Below are positions 35,604 through 47,816 of a DNA stretch of 64,000 bases, one piece after another. Position numbers and translations under genes: made by a program. The notes under the pieces are model-generated. The model saw nothing but the letters and a program-made list of their open reading frames with translations, had not been told where the DNA came from and searched no databases. The stretch spans positions 682,001-746,000 of the forward strand of contig NW_022985552.1 in the NCBI RefSeq assembly GCF_010093815.1, in the 5' to 3' direction. This DNA comes from Pseudovirgaria hyperparasitica. Lineage: Eukaryota; Ascomycota; Dothideomycetes; Acrospermales; Acrospermaceae. Position 1 is the stretch's first letter. Every line of letters begins with the position of its first letter.

Positions 35604-38158
35604 ATGACGTCAGGTGCCAGTACTGTGTATGAGAATATCTATCGGAGCCCTGGTAGAAGAGGAGGATTATTTGATGGGAAGAGTTTCTGGGTAGCGCAGC
35701 GCTTGCCGAATCGCATGGGTTTTATACAGCTGATCAAGAGCAATGGAGGGACCATCGTATCACTCGAGATTAAAGCCGATCTGATGATAGTAGATCATAT
35801 GCGAAAGGATACAGTACCAGGGGGAATCTCCTATCGATATATCGAGAAGTCTATCAAGAACGGCCGGCTGGAGAACCCAGACGACCATGCAACAGGCCCT
35901 CCTAAAGGTTCTGCTCGTAGTATAGGCTCGCTACAACCCAAGAGATCTGTACGAACTCCCTTTTCCGCCGCAGATGATCTTGAATTATATACGTGGGTCA
36001 AAGACTATGAGAATCGAACCCCTGGCGCTCCGGTGATGGGCAACGAAATATACAAGCAGCTTGAGCAGAAGGTATGGTCGGTACAGTGCACATACTGGGA
36101 GAAATGCTAAGCTGGTAGAACTCAAGACATACGTGGCAATCGTGGCGAGATCGATATGTTAAGCAGTTGATGCATAGACCTCCCGTAGGCTACAACGTGC
36201 CGGAGAGGTCACTGTCACCAGTGGAAGCAATCACCGTCGAACATGAGACTGAGAGTCTAAGAAACATTCCCAGAGACAGGTCACACAGAGTGAACCCGAA
36301 ACCGAAAGCCAATGGTATAGTGAAACCTAGAGCAGAAGAGCAGATCGTTAATAGCAATTCCTTTGATTCATTCGATGAAGAGGAATATGGAAAGTTGTAT
36401 CTCAACACCGGATATATGAAAAGTCTAGCATATGGACTTGTCAGAGATCTTGCAAATTGGAACAGCTGGGCGGAACACTCAACACATACCGGGATCCAAT
36501 GGCGGAACTACTGGGAGCAGATTGTGCAGCCTGATTGGGAGCAAGACGGACAGGACGGCACGCGTGAGGCAAAGCTCATGAAATACAAAGCCCTAGACAA
36601 TCAAGCCCAGGACGAAGAGAGGTTACAATTCAAAGTACATACAGAGCAGTCCTCGAACGAAGTGAGCAGTCCATCGCCCGCCCAACATACGTCACCGATA
36701 TTGCGTCAGAAGTCGGTACGTCCCCAGAATACAGTTCATGATGGCCAGATCGTGCAACGACCTGCAGGATATACAGGCAAAGCGAAAGCTGAAGAAACCG
36801 CTCACGCTAGCCGGACTGAAGAGGAAACTTTGGACACAGACAGTCTCGAACAAGGACAAGAACAAGAACAAGAACAAGATGAGGGAATACGTAGCGCTGT
36901 GTGTTATCTACCTCGGCCTATGGCATACTTTGCTAATACTTCTTAGTCTCGTAAGCGACGCTCGTCAGAAACAGAACCACATGACGATGTTCCAGAAACC
37001 CAGTCACAGGAACAACAGCCCTCCCCAAAGCGGATGCGAATAGGGACGACTGAGGCGCAAGTCATGGACCTGGAAATTGAGGATGCTACTAATGCAGCGT
37101 CACAAGTTTCACAGGCGTCAGTTATTATCGAACTTTCATCCAGTGATGAAGACGAGGGAGATGTTGATGAGGTCCTCATACGACCTCTCCCTGAGGCAGT
37201 TGAACAGGGTCAGCATATGCGCTTCGTGACCACTACTGGTGCAGAGACGCGTCAAACTTTACCAGGCATACGCCAGCCATTGACGGATACGTTGACTGAC
37301 GGATTTCCAGACATAGATACTAGTATGGGCACCAGTACGGCTTTAGTGTCTCAAATCGGAGAGACAGTGCGCGAAGATATCGTAGAGCCCACTCAAGACA
37401 ACCTCAGTCCTATCGATCTAGCTAGTCTGATCGCTGATGAAGATGTCGATGACATCAGCAACGAATCGGCCTCGGAACGTCAGCAGTCTAAACAAGAACT
37501 ATACTCCAATATTTATCCAGATGATGATGCACATGAGCGTGACACACCCCTTCATCTTACAGAAGACTCTTCCCAGGAAAGCGCAACGCTCCTAGCTCTA
37601 CCACCTCCTGAAGGTGGCTGGGAAACAGACGAAGAGTCTGTTAGTGCCAGTAGCCAAGGATCGACGCCGACACATGGACAAGCTCGACCAGTCTTGTATG
37701 ACACACAAGCCATTCTTCAGACGGAATCGCAGCATGTTGATCTTGGCATCCCGGAGCCACTCAACATGTCTGACGATGAAGAGGATTCTAATGATGTTGG
37801 ACCTAGCCAGAGTCGAACCGCGCGGGAAACGTCTATAGCTACGGATGCTTCTGAAATAGCGCTGGACGCGAAGGGTATCCGAGAGATGGCGTGCGAGATC
37901 AGAAGACAAGGACATGGCCACGATACGATGATGGAAATCTTCAGATGCACGTCGAATTATCGGCGACTGGTCAGACTGGTCTTGGCCAGCTTCAAGGAAG
38001 GGAAGGGCATTCCCGACGACATACCTGGCATATGGACTACAGAGGACGACGAGGCATTGGAGAGTACAGATATTCGTGATTTGGAGCGAGTAGAGGAGAA
38101 GCATGGATCAGGTAGAGTCGAGGAGAGGATGGAATTCCTGAGGCATTATAGGAGATAG
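35604..38158 (+). CDS. RAP1: RAP1 telomere-binding protein homologue
   Basis: The protein has the three RAP1 landmarks in order. A BRCT-like domain lies at about residues 20-95 (LFDGKSFWVAQRLPNR to YIEKSIKNG). A Myb/SANT domain starts near residue 112 (PFSAADDLELYTWVKDY) and continues over the intron 36072-36118 as HTWQSWRDRYVKQL. The C-terminal RCT domain includes REMACEIRRQGH, FRCTSNYRRLVRLVLASF and GIWTTEDDEALES. RAP1 binds shelterin/TRF-type partners at telomeres in most ascomycetes. The middle is acidic and disordered. Exons 35604-36071 and 36947-38158 are secure, but the join between 36119 and 36946 is ambiguous. Model A uses 36119-36898 (819 aa). Model B uses 36119-36715 plus 36768-36890 (799 aa). 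The two read different frames there. Confidence 0.88.
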
Positions 38159-38614
38159 CTGATATCGAGATATTAAGCTGAAGTACCTACAGCAATTTAT
38201 AAGACGGCATAGTAGACCGCGCCCAACAATTACGTGCAGCACCCCCTAGAGCCCTTCCCGCCACGTGTTAACGTGTTGTTGTATCATTGGAGCAAAGGAG
38301 GCTTCAAGATCTTTCATTCTGCGGGACATAATGCTGTGCATGACGATACGCAGCTACGGAGTGAGATATGATTCCGAACTAGGTAATTACACAAGCAGGA
38401 TGAACTAGGGAGCGGGCAGCGGGGATGTGGGGACTTATCGTTCTCGACGAGTGCGTCAGGGTACCCAGAATCGCGCAATACACTTTTTTTATGCACTTTT
38501 ATCACGGCGACTTCTGCTTCACCCACCCTGCTTTGTCGCCTCTTTCCAACCACCACCCATTCCATAACTACGCCAGTTTCATATTAATACAGACAGATTT
38601 GGGAAACAGACACA
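38159..38614. other. Intergenic region before MTAP
   Basis: 456 bp between the RAP1 stop and the methylthioadenosine phosphorylase start, both on the plus strand. It must hold the RAP1 3' end and the MTAP promoter. No gene is seen. Confidence 0.55.
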
Positions 38615-39629
38615 ATGGCTACAACGCAAATCCCAAATGTTTACAACGGTCCGTGTAGCTCCAACTCCCCCTTCTCTGAATATCTTTAGATTTCTCGACG
38701 TCGCCTCCTGATATCTGCTAGATCCGGTCCGCATAGCTGTAATCGGTGGCACTGGCCTGCAATCACTCCCCAATTTCACCCACGTCGCTACCCTCACCGT
38801 CCCCACGCCATGGGGCATGCCCTCAGCTCCGATCACCATCCTCCATCACCCGTCCCCAACCACCGGTGCCCCTATCCCAATCGCCTTTCTCTCGCGCCAC
38901 GGCACGCACCACGAATATGCGCCCCACGAAGTCCCCGCTCGCGCTAACATCGCGGCCCTGCGTAGCATCGGCGTACGCACCGTCATTGCATTCAGTGCTG
39001 TCGGCTCGCTGCAAGAGGAAGTCAAGCCCCGGGATTTCGTTTTGCCAGACCAGATTATTGATCGCACCAAAGGTATTCGCCCATTTACATTCTTTGAAGG
39101 CGGAGTTGTGGGCCATGTTGGATTTGGAGACCCTTTCGACGCAGGCCTGGCAAAGATTATAAGTAAATGCGGACACAGTCTCGAGGGCGAGGGCGTGGTG
39201 CTCCATGACAAAGCTGTGCTGGTCTGCATGGAAGGTCCGCAATTCAGCACGCGTGCCGAGAGCAATCTATACCGAACCTGGGGCGGAAGTGTAATCAACA
39301 TGAGTGCGTTGCCAGAAGCTAAGTTGGCGCGCGAAGCCGAGATGGGGTATCAAATGATCTGCATGGCGACAGACTATGACTGCTGGCGGAACACAGGTGA
39401 GGATGTCAACGTGGAGATGGTGATGGGACATATGAAAGCCAATAGCGAGAATGCGCGGCGTTTTGTGGGCGCGGTGCTGGATGAGCTGAGTAAGGAGGAG
39501 CATCAAGAGCAAGTGTCGGCGAAGCATGTCGAGGGGCAGGTTCATTTTGCGCTTTCGACGAGCAAGGAAGGGAGGAAGAAGGAGGCGTTGGAGAAGCTGA
39601 ACTGGCTGTTTCCGGGGACGTTCCAATGA
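38615..39629 (+). CDS. S-methyl-5'-thioadenosine phosphorylase
   Basis: Exons 38615-38648 (only 11 codons) and 38722-39629 give 313 residues. The enzyme splits methylthioadenosine with phosphate into adenine and methylthioribose-1-phosphate in the methionine salvage pathway, which also clears a polyamine by-product. Seen motifs: phosphate-site loop VIGGTGLQSLPNF, FLSRHGTHHEYAPHEV, FSAVGSLQEEVKP, CMEGPQFSTRAESNLYRTWG and MATDYDCW. The aspartates in the last motif select 6-aminopurines, separating MTAP from inosine/guanosine phosphorylases. Length matches the trimeric eukaryotic family, and it is cytosolic by lack of a signal. The donor of the intron is GTCCGT, weaker than most here. Confidence 0.94.
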
Positions 39630-39759
39630 GGACGAATAGCCTAGGAGGGTTGTCGAAAACGATAGACAGTGTGCAGGCTCGTCAGCCGCGGCCGAATTCA
39701 ACGACGATAGATACGTGCATTGGAGGCGGAAAGCGGTATCAATTCCTTGACTACTGCAC

Positions 39760-40877
39760 TCACGCTCGCTGGTTGTGTAGTGGCATTCGCTCATGGTCCT
39801 CCTCGTCCAGAGACTCTAATTCAAACTCACTTGCCGCAGCTACTCTTGATTCTTCATCGTCCCTTCTTTTACCATAGCCCTTCTCCTCTGCATCATCAAG
39901 TCGGTTCGGGTATGGTACATCGCAGCGCGAAGACCTTAACGGGGGATAATATCTCCGATATGTAAAGAGTGCCACCAACATTCCGATCAGAGATCCAGTT
40001 GTTACGTCATATACGTCATGTCTATAATCCTCACATCTGGATATGGCGATCATCGCCGCGCCAAGTAAGGGCCCGAGAGCCAACAACACTCGAGCAAGAT
40101 CGGTTCGTGGTCTGAACACATGGCATTGCCCGGCAATAAAAAGGGCGAGATACCCAAGACCAGCGAACGCGAAGCTCGAATGTCCAGATGGAAACGATCG
40201 CCATCCATCATGCAGCGTATGATGATCCTCTTGTGTACATATCTCAAAGGTGACGAGCTGGTGTTGAGGTGTATCTTGTTTCTGCTAATTCCGTCAGCAA
40301 TTGTATTCTCTACCGTTTCAATCTTTAGGGAGAGTACCGGCTGACACCGGTCAATGAGGTCCGGTCGAGGTCGTCCAACCGCATTTTTGATCACATCCGT
40401 GATGAAGGACGTAAGTATTAGACTGATAAATAGCCCCAATATTGATACATGTGATTTATGTCCTCCTGGGCGGGATATTGCTGCCCATGCGACCAGTACT
40501 CCTAATGGAACGGCACCTGCATATACAAATAGCCATGTCACAGACACACGCTCGACTAGAGCATGTGGATATTGGATGGCGATATTATCGAGGGAGAACA
40601 TGCGATGGAAAGGCTCGACAAAGAGGACGATCTGTATGGCGTGAGTGAGGTATTCCGAGCTGGGCGTAGTATAACAGTATGTCGAAAGCACGTACAAGTA
40701 GATATGCAACGATGAGCAGAGCGAGGCCGACATAGTCACTCGCATAGGACCGCTGGGCAAATCAGTATCGTTCTAGTAGTTCTGCACCGTGTTCCGTACC
40801 TGCCAAAATCTCACGACTGATCCTTGATATCCGGTCCTTTGAACGGACGACGCGCGTACGTTTGCTAAGGTTGACAT
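39760..40877 (-). CDS. DPP1/LPP-type lipid phosphate phosphatase (PAP2 family)
   Basis: Minus-strand exons 40877-40800, 40752-40696, 40631-40338 and 40281-39760 give 316 residues. All three PAP2 catalytic motifs are present: KNAVGRPRP, the spliced-in PSGHSS within DGWRSFPSGHSSFAFAG, and SRCEDYRHDVYDV. About five to six hydrophobic segments are visible, as expected for a membrane enzyme. The family dephosphorylates diacylglycerol pyrophosphate, phosphatidate and related lipids (yeast Dpp1 in the vacuole membrane). The residues LIDRCQPKQDTPQHQLVTFE appear only after removing the intron 40337-40282, which restores a family-like loop before motif 2. The C-terminus is short, charged and soluble. 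It is convergent with MTAP (130 bp apart) and divergent from MED7. Confidence 0.92.
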
Positions 40878-41204
40878 TTATTCGATTGACGGCCGATAGG
40901 AGCCTGGCTAGTCCAGCTAGCAAGATTGCCAAAAAATTATTGAGGAGAAGTGTTAACGGATTGAATACGATAATGGCGTCAGCCCTGCACTGAAATATAC
41001 AATAAATCCGGTGGATACATCTATTAATTAGCCAATTAGTGGTGCCACTCGCCCAAACGCGTCCACGTTCGCGTCCAAGCTCCGGTCCGTCCGGGGGGTG
41101 CCCGCGCGCCCACATAAGGTTGTCTCATTCACCTTGAAGGCGTCAAGTGCAACCACCTCAGAGACGACTGCCCAAAACAAAACAACACACGATATAGTAG
41201 ATCC
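40878..41204. promoter_or_regulatory. Divergent promoter, DPP1-type phosphatase / MED7
   Basis: 327 bp between divergent starts. The left part is AT-rich and the right part near 41040-41110 is GC-rich. No coding sequence is seen. Confidence 0.45.
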
Positions 41205-42030
41205 ATGGCCAATCAAGATGAGATCATGAGCCATGCTGCTCTGTTTCCACCGCCACCACCATTCTGGAAGAACTTCACGACTGAGAACCTCACCAACCTG
41301 AGACAGCTCAAAGAAGCCGCCGGCATCAAGTCTACCGCGGAGAGTAGCAAGCAGTCTGAGCTGGAAGCCACTCAGCTTCTCCAGCTTCCGTCAGAACTGC
41401 GCGCTCTGGTTCCTCCAAGACCACCAACAGAAGGTAAATTCAGTGTATTCGGCGAAGTACATAATGTGAGACCTCAACCAAGCGTCTAGCCCAAGATCTG
41501 CTTTTCTGATACTCGTATAGATCAACGAAGCTTCTCCTGCATTCGAGGAAGATGAAGGATACGAACGACTCTATCCCAGTATCGAAGCAGATGCCATTTT
41601 CTCAGGGTCAGACGGGACGATCGACCGTGCGAAGTCTCTCAAACAGCTGGCACATAGCCTGATCGTGAAGTTTGTCGAGCTTTTAGGCGTGCTCTCCGTC
41701 GATCCTGAACAATGGAAAGACAGGATCCATCAAATACACCTCATGATCGTCAATATGCACCAGCTCATCAATGAATACCGTCCGCACCAAGCTCGCGAAT
41801 CGCTCATAACGATGATGGAGGATCAGCTAGAGAAAAAAAGAGCTGAGGTTGAAGGTATCAAGAGAATGGGAGAAAAGATAAATCGTACTTTGGTGAACCT
41901 GGGGCATGAGGGTTTGGAAAGTGCAAGTAAACGTGACTTCAGGCTGTTAACGCCTCCTAGTCTAGATGACAAGAGAAGAGCCATGCAGAGAAATATATGG
42001 AACGTATTGGCCGAAGAACTTGACGACTAA
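41205..42030 (+). CDS. MED7: Mediator complex subunit 7
   Basis: Exons 41205-41465 and 41521-42030 give 256 residues. The N-terminus (FPPPPPFWKNFT followed by ENLTNLRQ) is the Pro-rich motif of Med7 that contacts the Med31/Med21 part of the Middle module. The second exon carries KSLKQLAHSLIVKFVELLGVLSVDPEQW and HQLINEYRPHQARESLITMME, the conserved Med7 helices, and then a coiled coil (EDQLEKKRAEVEGIKRMGEK) that pairs with Med21. Mediator links activators to RNA polymerase II in the nucleus. Length fits fungal Med7. The 55 bp intron has a GTGAGA donor and GTATAG acceptor. Confidence 0.94.
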
Positions 42031-44443
42031 GAACGAGACACTGTCCTGGGTTTTTGGTAGCGAACGGATCACAAAGCTCACGAATGAAGACAAGGATGCC
42101 CCGAAAATCAACTACCGAAGTCAAACCTTGGACTGTTCAAAGGGAAGTTGAGAAGCGTCCTGATTGACAAGTGCAGGGGATCAGATGCATCTTCTCTTCC
42201 TACTCAAATGGAACCTGGGATGCCGTTCTGCTGTGGAGTCGTAAGCTTGTAGCATGACGAATGTTGGAATCCGTTAGGCTGCTCTGACCCTGTGAGGAGC
42301 CACAGAACTCGAGTCTACGATAGGAACGCGCGGTAATATATCTCGATGCATCGGCGCAACGGCACACGTAGAGGCGGCCATGGAGCAGTCTATATTGCTG
42401 TACAATAGCCAGATACACGTATTTGGCGTGGAACCACGATTTTGAGGCGCCGGCCGGATCGCAGATTGCAGATTGCATACTGGCTAGATGCTGGCTAGCC
42501 GGAGTTGGCTTTCATGAGAGGTCCTCTGCCATCTTATCGACCTCATATGATCTCTTCGCCCTGGCATGCGCCTGCAGCAGCCAGCGCACTGGCATTTCTA
42601 CGAAGCTGTCGTGCTCTCGATTCGCTCCACGTTCTTCCATTCACATCATATTCCTCTGGCTAGTCCCATCAGTCTGTACACTCTACGATAGATCAGTGTT
42701 CTATTGACGATGTTCGGCATATCACGCGCCTCTAAAACGGGCCGGATCTGGCTATCCGCAGACTGCAACGCAAGGACTGCTGCAACTTCATCCCAATTAG
42801 GCACACTGTCGGGTATAACCGCTTAGGCGTCATACTTACTCCACGATATTTGGCTGTTGAGGCCTTTCTGCCTGCAGACCTTCGATCGCCGTAAAGGAGC
42901 GTTTCGACACGTGTCCACTATCACATCTCAAGCCCGTCTTGCAGGTACGGATCCACCTACTCCACATTGTCTACGCATCGTGGGGAAAATCAAGCCAAAC
43001 CACTCGTTTTGGTGGACGCCTTGGCCCGGTCGCAGTGCGGCGCCTCACTATGTTAATATGAAGCTGGCCGGCTGATCATGTCATCCAGTCTGACTGCTAC
43101 TCGTCCTCCTCTTGTGGTGTTCATCACTCTCACCACCCTCACCGCTATTACCTCCAGCTATTCAATGATCGCTCAGCAGTCTGGCCATTCCAGACGCCAT
43201 AGCAAGAAGCTTGGCTCCCGCTACCACCCCGGCTGCAACATAGACCTGATTCTCCAGTCTGAAGCCGCCCTCTCGAAGACACAGAAGACACCGACACCAA
43301 GCTTACGACCGTTTCCGTCATTCCTCGACCAAGATGTCCCTAAACTCAGCCTGGACACAAATCCACACAATTCACACGGAGGTAAATAAAGCGAATCGGA
43401 GTCGCCAGCACAAGAAAATCTACCGGATATACTCTCGCCGACTGGAGCTCAAGGGTTGAAGGTGCATGGAGTGCTGTCGAGTGCAATGTTTCCATCTATC
43501 CTCTGAGTTCTGAATGAAAAGTGCATATGCACAATGGTATTGGTTCAGACTTCGGCATACAGCCTGGCTCGCTCATATGTTTCATGTAATGTCATCTCGC
43601 CCCATTTCCCGCCTTTATAACCTCACCTCGCTTCATTGACATCAGCTCAGCCACTGTGTGAGATGTAGTCCATCGATGACTTTAACTTACCCCCATGTGG
43701 CCAAACCTCATGTTGAGCTTTCCTTCCCCTCTCTTTTCCCTCTACAACCACTAAGTTCTATTCGTTTGATTACAGTTGGGATCATGCGAGTCCTTTACCC
43801 CTTCATCATTCCCTTACTTCAGCCCAAAACATGACAACATTAGTAATCAAGTCATGTTTGTGCATGCACTTTTTCTGTAATTCGATATCTTATCGCAATA
43901 TGGTACGTACTGTACCTTATAACCAAAACTTAAGGGCGGTGTCTAGCACATGATAAAATCACTTACAACCATATCGATGTCCGTCTCTGAAAGAACAGGC
44001 CGAGGTGGAGAAGAATCGCCAAAAGCTCTTGTAGCACGATCTTTGTTACTCAATAATCGTCTTCAACCCTGCTGGTTTGCCTAACGACCGGCCTATCTGG
44101 CGGCTGAAATTGTGCACTCACTACACACAGGTGACGTCGAACACAAGTCTTGACCTTGAGGTCAGTAGGGTGATCTTGGCCTCCGCTCCGCCTGCACGAG
44201 ACGTTCACCGACAGTCTAGTCATGACATTTCCCCATTCCGATTTGATATGAGCTGATCACGATTGGGCAACCTGCGCAAGCTACACAATGTCTTCAAGAG
44301 CGACCCACACATACCCTGTGCTTATATGAACTCTTTGTTACTAATCTTGCGATCGAGTGGCCTGGGTATATCCCAAGTCCAAACTCATGTATATCATGAT
44401 CCCCCCCCCCAACGCCAACGCTATGCTAACAAAACGCTTCAAT
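42031..44443. other. Gene-poor interval
   Basis: About 2.4 kb with no well-supported gene. A 103-codon ATG-started frame at 43081-43389 has a hydrophobic N-terminal stretch but no homology I recognise and is not annotated. A run of ten C lies at 44401-44410. Confidence 0.45.
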
Positions 44444-45836
44444 TTACACAGGACTATCTGAGCTTGGTGGGTAGTAGTATGTCCTATCCTTCCTCACCTG
44501 TGCATCTGGAATGGCGTCGAGATTCGTCCGTATATGCCCCTGGCTGCCAGCCATGCCCGGCTCAAGCGTTGTGTGCAGCGAATTGAAGTCAAAATCCCAC
44601 TGCGAGAATGATCGCAGACTTTCCTTGTCTTGCCGCTTGAAGCTATGGTAGTCGTCGTCGTACATTTCCACCGGTGGCATCTCTGCTATTGTAGCCGGCT
44701 GATTGAATCCAGCACTCAAGCTCGCATGTTTGGGCACCAGCGAGCGCGACGAATTAGTGCTATTCCGTGCGTAACTCGCACGGCGTAGCTCCATTGGTGG
44801 GTCTACATGGCCGACATCAATGGTGTTCCTACTCTTCGACGCGAACATCCACGAGCGCACAAGCGATCCTGTCGCGCTCTTCGAGCCGTCCTTGCTTCCT
44901 TTGCTGTGCTCGGCGATGACGGTGATGAAGATGCTGCGCATCATCATCACAGAGCCCATGAAGACGGCAAGGTTGGTCTCGATGTGTTGCCAGAAGGCTT
45001 GCCAGGTGGTGTCGAAGTCGTGCTTGTTGCGGATGCTGACATAGTCGGCGCCGGCGACGCGGATCAGCGCAATGATGATCATGGTAATTGATAGGCATAG
45101 GAATGCGGCGATGGCGAGCTTTTGTTTCTTGGCCATGCGGGCTTTGCGGAGGACGAGGATGGGGATGGCGACGACTATGCAATACGTCAGTGACTTATGT
45201 GCTTAGGGGTCGTTTTCTGCAAGGCGTACTCATGGCATCGCTGATGATGTCCAGACATGCCGCTATTGTGTTTGCAGCAATACTAATGGCTCGGGGGCTA
45301 TCTGGGAAGCATTTCCCTTGACATTGTCAGTTGTGGAGCAACTGAGCCGGTTCGCACGTATACTCACTTCGATCGTCGCCAAAGTAAGGACATAGAATGA
45401 AGCTTTGGCTTAAGCAGAAACCATAACAAAGAAACACGAGTACAGCTGTAGCCCAATAGAAGCGCGTGATATGGCGCGATACACCATGAACGAGGTCCTT
45501 GAAAAAGGCCAGGAAAGAAAACTTGATTGTGCAAATAGCCGTCCATGACAGAGACAAGACGATATGCCTCCAATACACGCCATTAAGTAGAGGGGCCCGC
45601 TCTTCTGGTGTTGGCACGATACCATACACATTAATGGCTTCCACAAGAAAGATAGTTTCCACGAAGTAGAACATGGTCACGTTCATGGCCATCGCCGTGG
45701 AGGTTGCGAAGATTATCAGATAGTCGTCCAAGGAGAACCTATGTCGGACTCGTAACCTCAAAACTAGACGCATCATCGCAGCGAATGTGCCGAGCGCACA
45801 CGTTACCCACAAAGTTACCTGAACAACAATTAGCAT
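44444..45836 (-). CDS. SAT4/PTH11-like rhodopsin-fold integral membrane protein
   Basis: Minus-strand exons 45836-45368, 45316-45230 and 45174-44444 give 428 residues. Hydrophobic segments recur over the first about 250 residues: VTLWVTCALGTFAAMMRLVL, DYLIIFATSTAMAMNVT, the region around VYWRHIVLSL, WATAVLVFLCYGFCLS, ISIAANTIAACLDII and KLAIAAFLCLSITMIIIAL. FSLDDYLII after the first helix and the SDA-IV-IPILVLRKARM segment formed by splicing are typical of the fungal rhodopsin/SAT4 family, which includes the PTH11-type receptors. The C-terminal about 180 residues are a soluble Ser-rich tail. The start at 45836 is the first in-frame ATG; an upstream exon could add the usual extracellular N-terminus. 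Ligand and function are unknown. Confidence 0.78.
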
Positions 45837-46917
45837 ACTAAGTCATAGCTAAATCTAGGATTTCCTTATACCACGAATGGTACTTTGTCAATGCGGCCGG
45901 CATGATCTATCAGACTCTGCCTTGCAGGTGTCGTAGGAGGAACTAGCATAATGAGAGACGGGATATCAAAAAGTGCCGTTGGATCTAAGCAGACCCGAGG
46001 GAGCAACATTACAATTTGTACGGCATTGCAGTCAAGCTCACAGCGTCGCTAGCAGGGGAGGGAGTGCAGTGCAACGAACTCGCATGCACACGCGGAGTGA
46101 TCCAAAGCTGGACTGCAAGCTATTACCGATCGTGCCATCACCACCAATGATGTGGGCGGCATGTTGTTGTTTGTGTTGGTCCTGGAGTGACTAGCCACAC
46201 TGGTGTAGATATGGATTGGAAAGACGTCCTGTCGACGGGGCCGAACTAGTGGATGAACTTGTGATCCCAGTAAACGGCCTACCTTATTAATCCTACCGGC
46301 GTCCTTTCACTTGTCAGGTTCTAGCTAGCCCGCATGAGTGGTATAGAATGCACAAGGTTGCTAGATAGACGTGGGCGGGCACCAACACCGAAGCAGCTCG
46401 GCCAGACTTCATCTACTTTGCCCTCGTCTATCCTGGTCGTTGGAGGGGCGGGTCGTCATGTTGGACTACAAATAGAAAAACTGAGATTCCAACGCTGACG
46501 TCCATCCAACAACATAAATCTCATGAGAGTGTTGATCATAGCTCTTTTCAGGCGTTTGGACTCCTTGGGTCGGCGACCTGCCGGGCCGGCGCGTGTGGGT
46601 TTGGGGGGCTGCGCTGCAGATAATGGATGGCACTGCGTCATATCTCTGGCCAAAACGTGGTGGACTGCAGCTCTACTACCGGCCACTTCAAGTCATGGCA
46701 AAGACTAGTGTTGATGCAAAGTCATTGAAGAAAGTCGAGATTCCTCGGGATTTGACGTTTGTTTTGCCCCTTTGTAATCTGCAGACAAAAGCCGCTAACA
46801 CTCTTTGTAAAGCAGTAACATCTGAACAGACGGCGAACCAGCAATGTCGCCAATGCTCAGATCAACGATATCTACGAAGCTAGCAGATTGCGTGATCACC
46901 TGGAGATAGTGAATCCG
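45837..46917. other. Intergenic region
   Basis: About 1.1 kb upstream of the membrane-protein gene. It should hold that gene's promoter. No coding sequence is supported. Confidence 0.45.
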
Positions 46918-47499
46918 ATGAAATCGATGGATCGCGAGCGGTGGTTCTCCCCACGTCACGGGCGATGTCCAAAGCTTCGCTGGGCCACATTGTTCCACAT
47001 CCTGGACTCCTGTTGCGACTCTGCATCCAAGCTTGGAAATCTCACAAGCACTAGGAAGCGATCGGAATCTCAGCTCCGCACACTGATTCAGACCATGGAT
47101 CGCTCTCGTACTCGTCTCGGGTTTCAATATACCAGTCACGTGACCATACTCGAAGAGCAGATTAATTCTTGCTACAATCCAGAGATCGTAATAACAGTGG
47201 ATTCACATGATATTATCGTACCACATCATTTATATCTTTTTGACAAGTATCGATGCGATACTACGGTACGGGTGTTGCGCAAAGTTTATTCCTCGGGTAT
47301 GAAACGGTTCAGTGTTTTGAAAATCTGGAAATACTTGATTGATGATATACCCAAGCTACCAAGATCTCATCGTGTGACCGTTCATGACTGGGCTATCATT
47401 TCAGTGCTACAGCTTTACATCCCATTGTTACAGGTTAATCCCAATGCTAGAGTGTGTAGTGTGTTAGCTTGGAGGTGGCAATTATTACGAGGAACCTAA
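46918..47499 (+). CDS. Hypothetical protein, uncertain
   Basis: A single open frame of 193 residues from the ATG at 46918. I do not recognise a family. The protein is basic with scattered Cys and Trp, no signal peptide and no clear membrane segment; the central part (EIVITVDSHDIIVPHHLYLF) could form a strand-helix fold. It stands alone between two unrelated genes, with no intron needed. A frame of this length can occur by chance in intergenic DNA, so this call is weak. Transcript evidence or a homologue would be needed to accept it. Confidence 0.25.
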   Translation: MKSMDRERWFSPRHGRCPKLRWATLFHILDSCCDSASKLGNLTSTRKRSESQLRTLIQTMDRSRTRLGFQYTSHVTILEEQINSCYNPEIVITVDSHDIIVPHHLYLFDKYRCDTTVRVLRKVYSSGMKRFSVLKIWKYLIDDIPKLPRSHRVTVHDWAIISVLQLYIPLLQVNPNARVCSVLAWRWQLLRGT

Positions 47500-47610
47500 A
47501 CCGCGTCTACGAATGGCACGGGAGAGAAAGATTAACCTTCGATGGTGAAATGTGTCGTGCTTAGCCTCTTTATGCAGAAAATGGTTCCTGACAATGTCGT
47601 GGATTCGACA

Positions 47611-47618
47611 TATATAAA
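47611..47618 (+). promoter_or_regulatory. TATA box of the Kex2-repeat secreted protein gene
   Basis: TATATAAA lies 199 bp upstream of the ATG at 47817 and is followed by a CT-rich stretch (about 47728-47745), a classic fungal strong-promoter layout. Confidence 0.6.
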
Positions 47619-47816
47619 GGTCTTGGATTGCACACATATAGCATAATTCATCACCATCGATCATCCTACTCTCATTACATTCAGACGCTCCCTTTGTGCC
47701 GGTCACTACGTTCTTTACATTGAATCAGTCTCTCTCTCTCTCAAAACTCCAGTTTTTCATTTCATCTGAACATTTCCCGAGCTTTTTATCTCAAACCAAT
47801 CTATCAATCAATCAAA

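Noticed and set aside
43081-43389. About 103-codon frame with hydrophobic start
   Set aside because: The N-terminus only loosely resembles a signal peptide, there are no promoter signals and no family; not enough to annotate.
46888-46917. Upstream extension of the orphan frame from a TTG
   Set aside because: Non-ATG starts are rare in fungal nuclear genes; the first ATG is at 46918.
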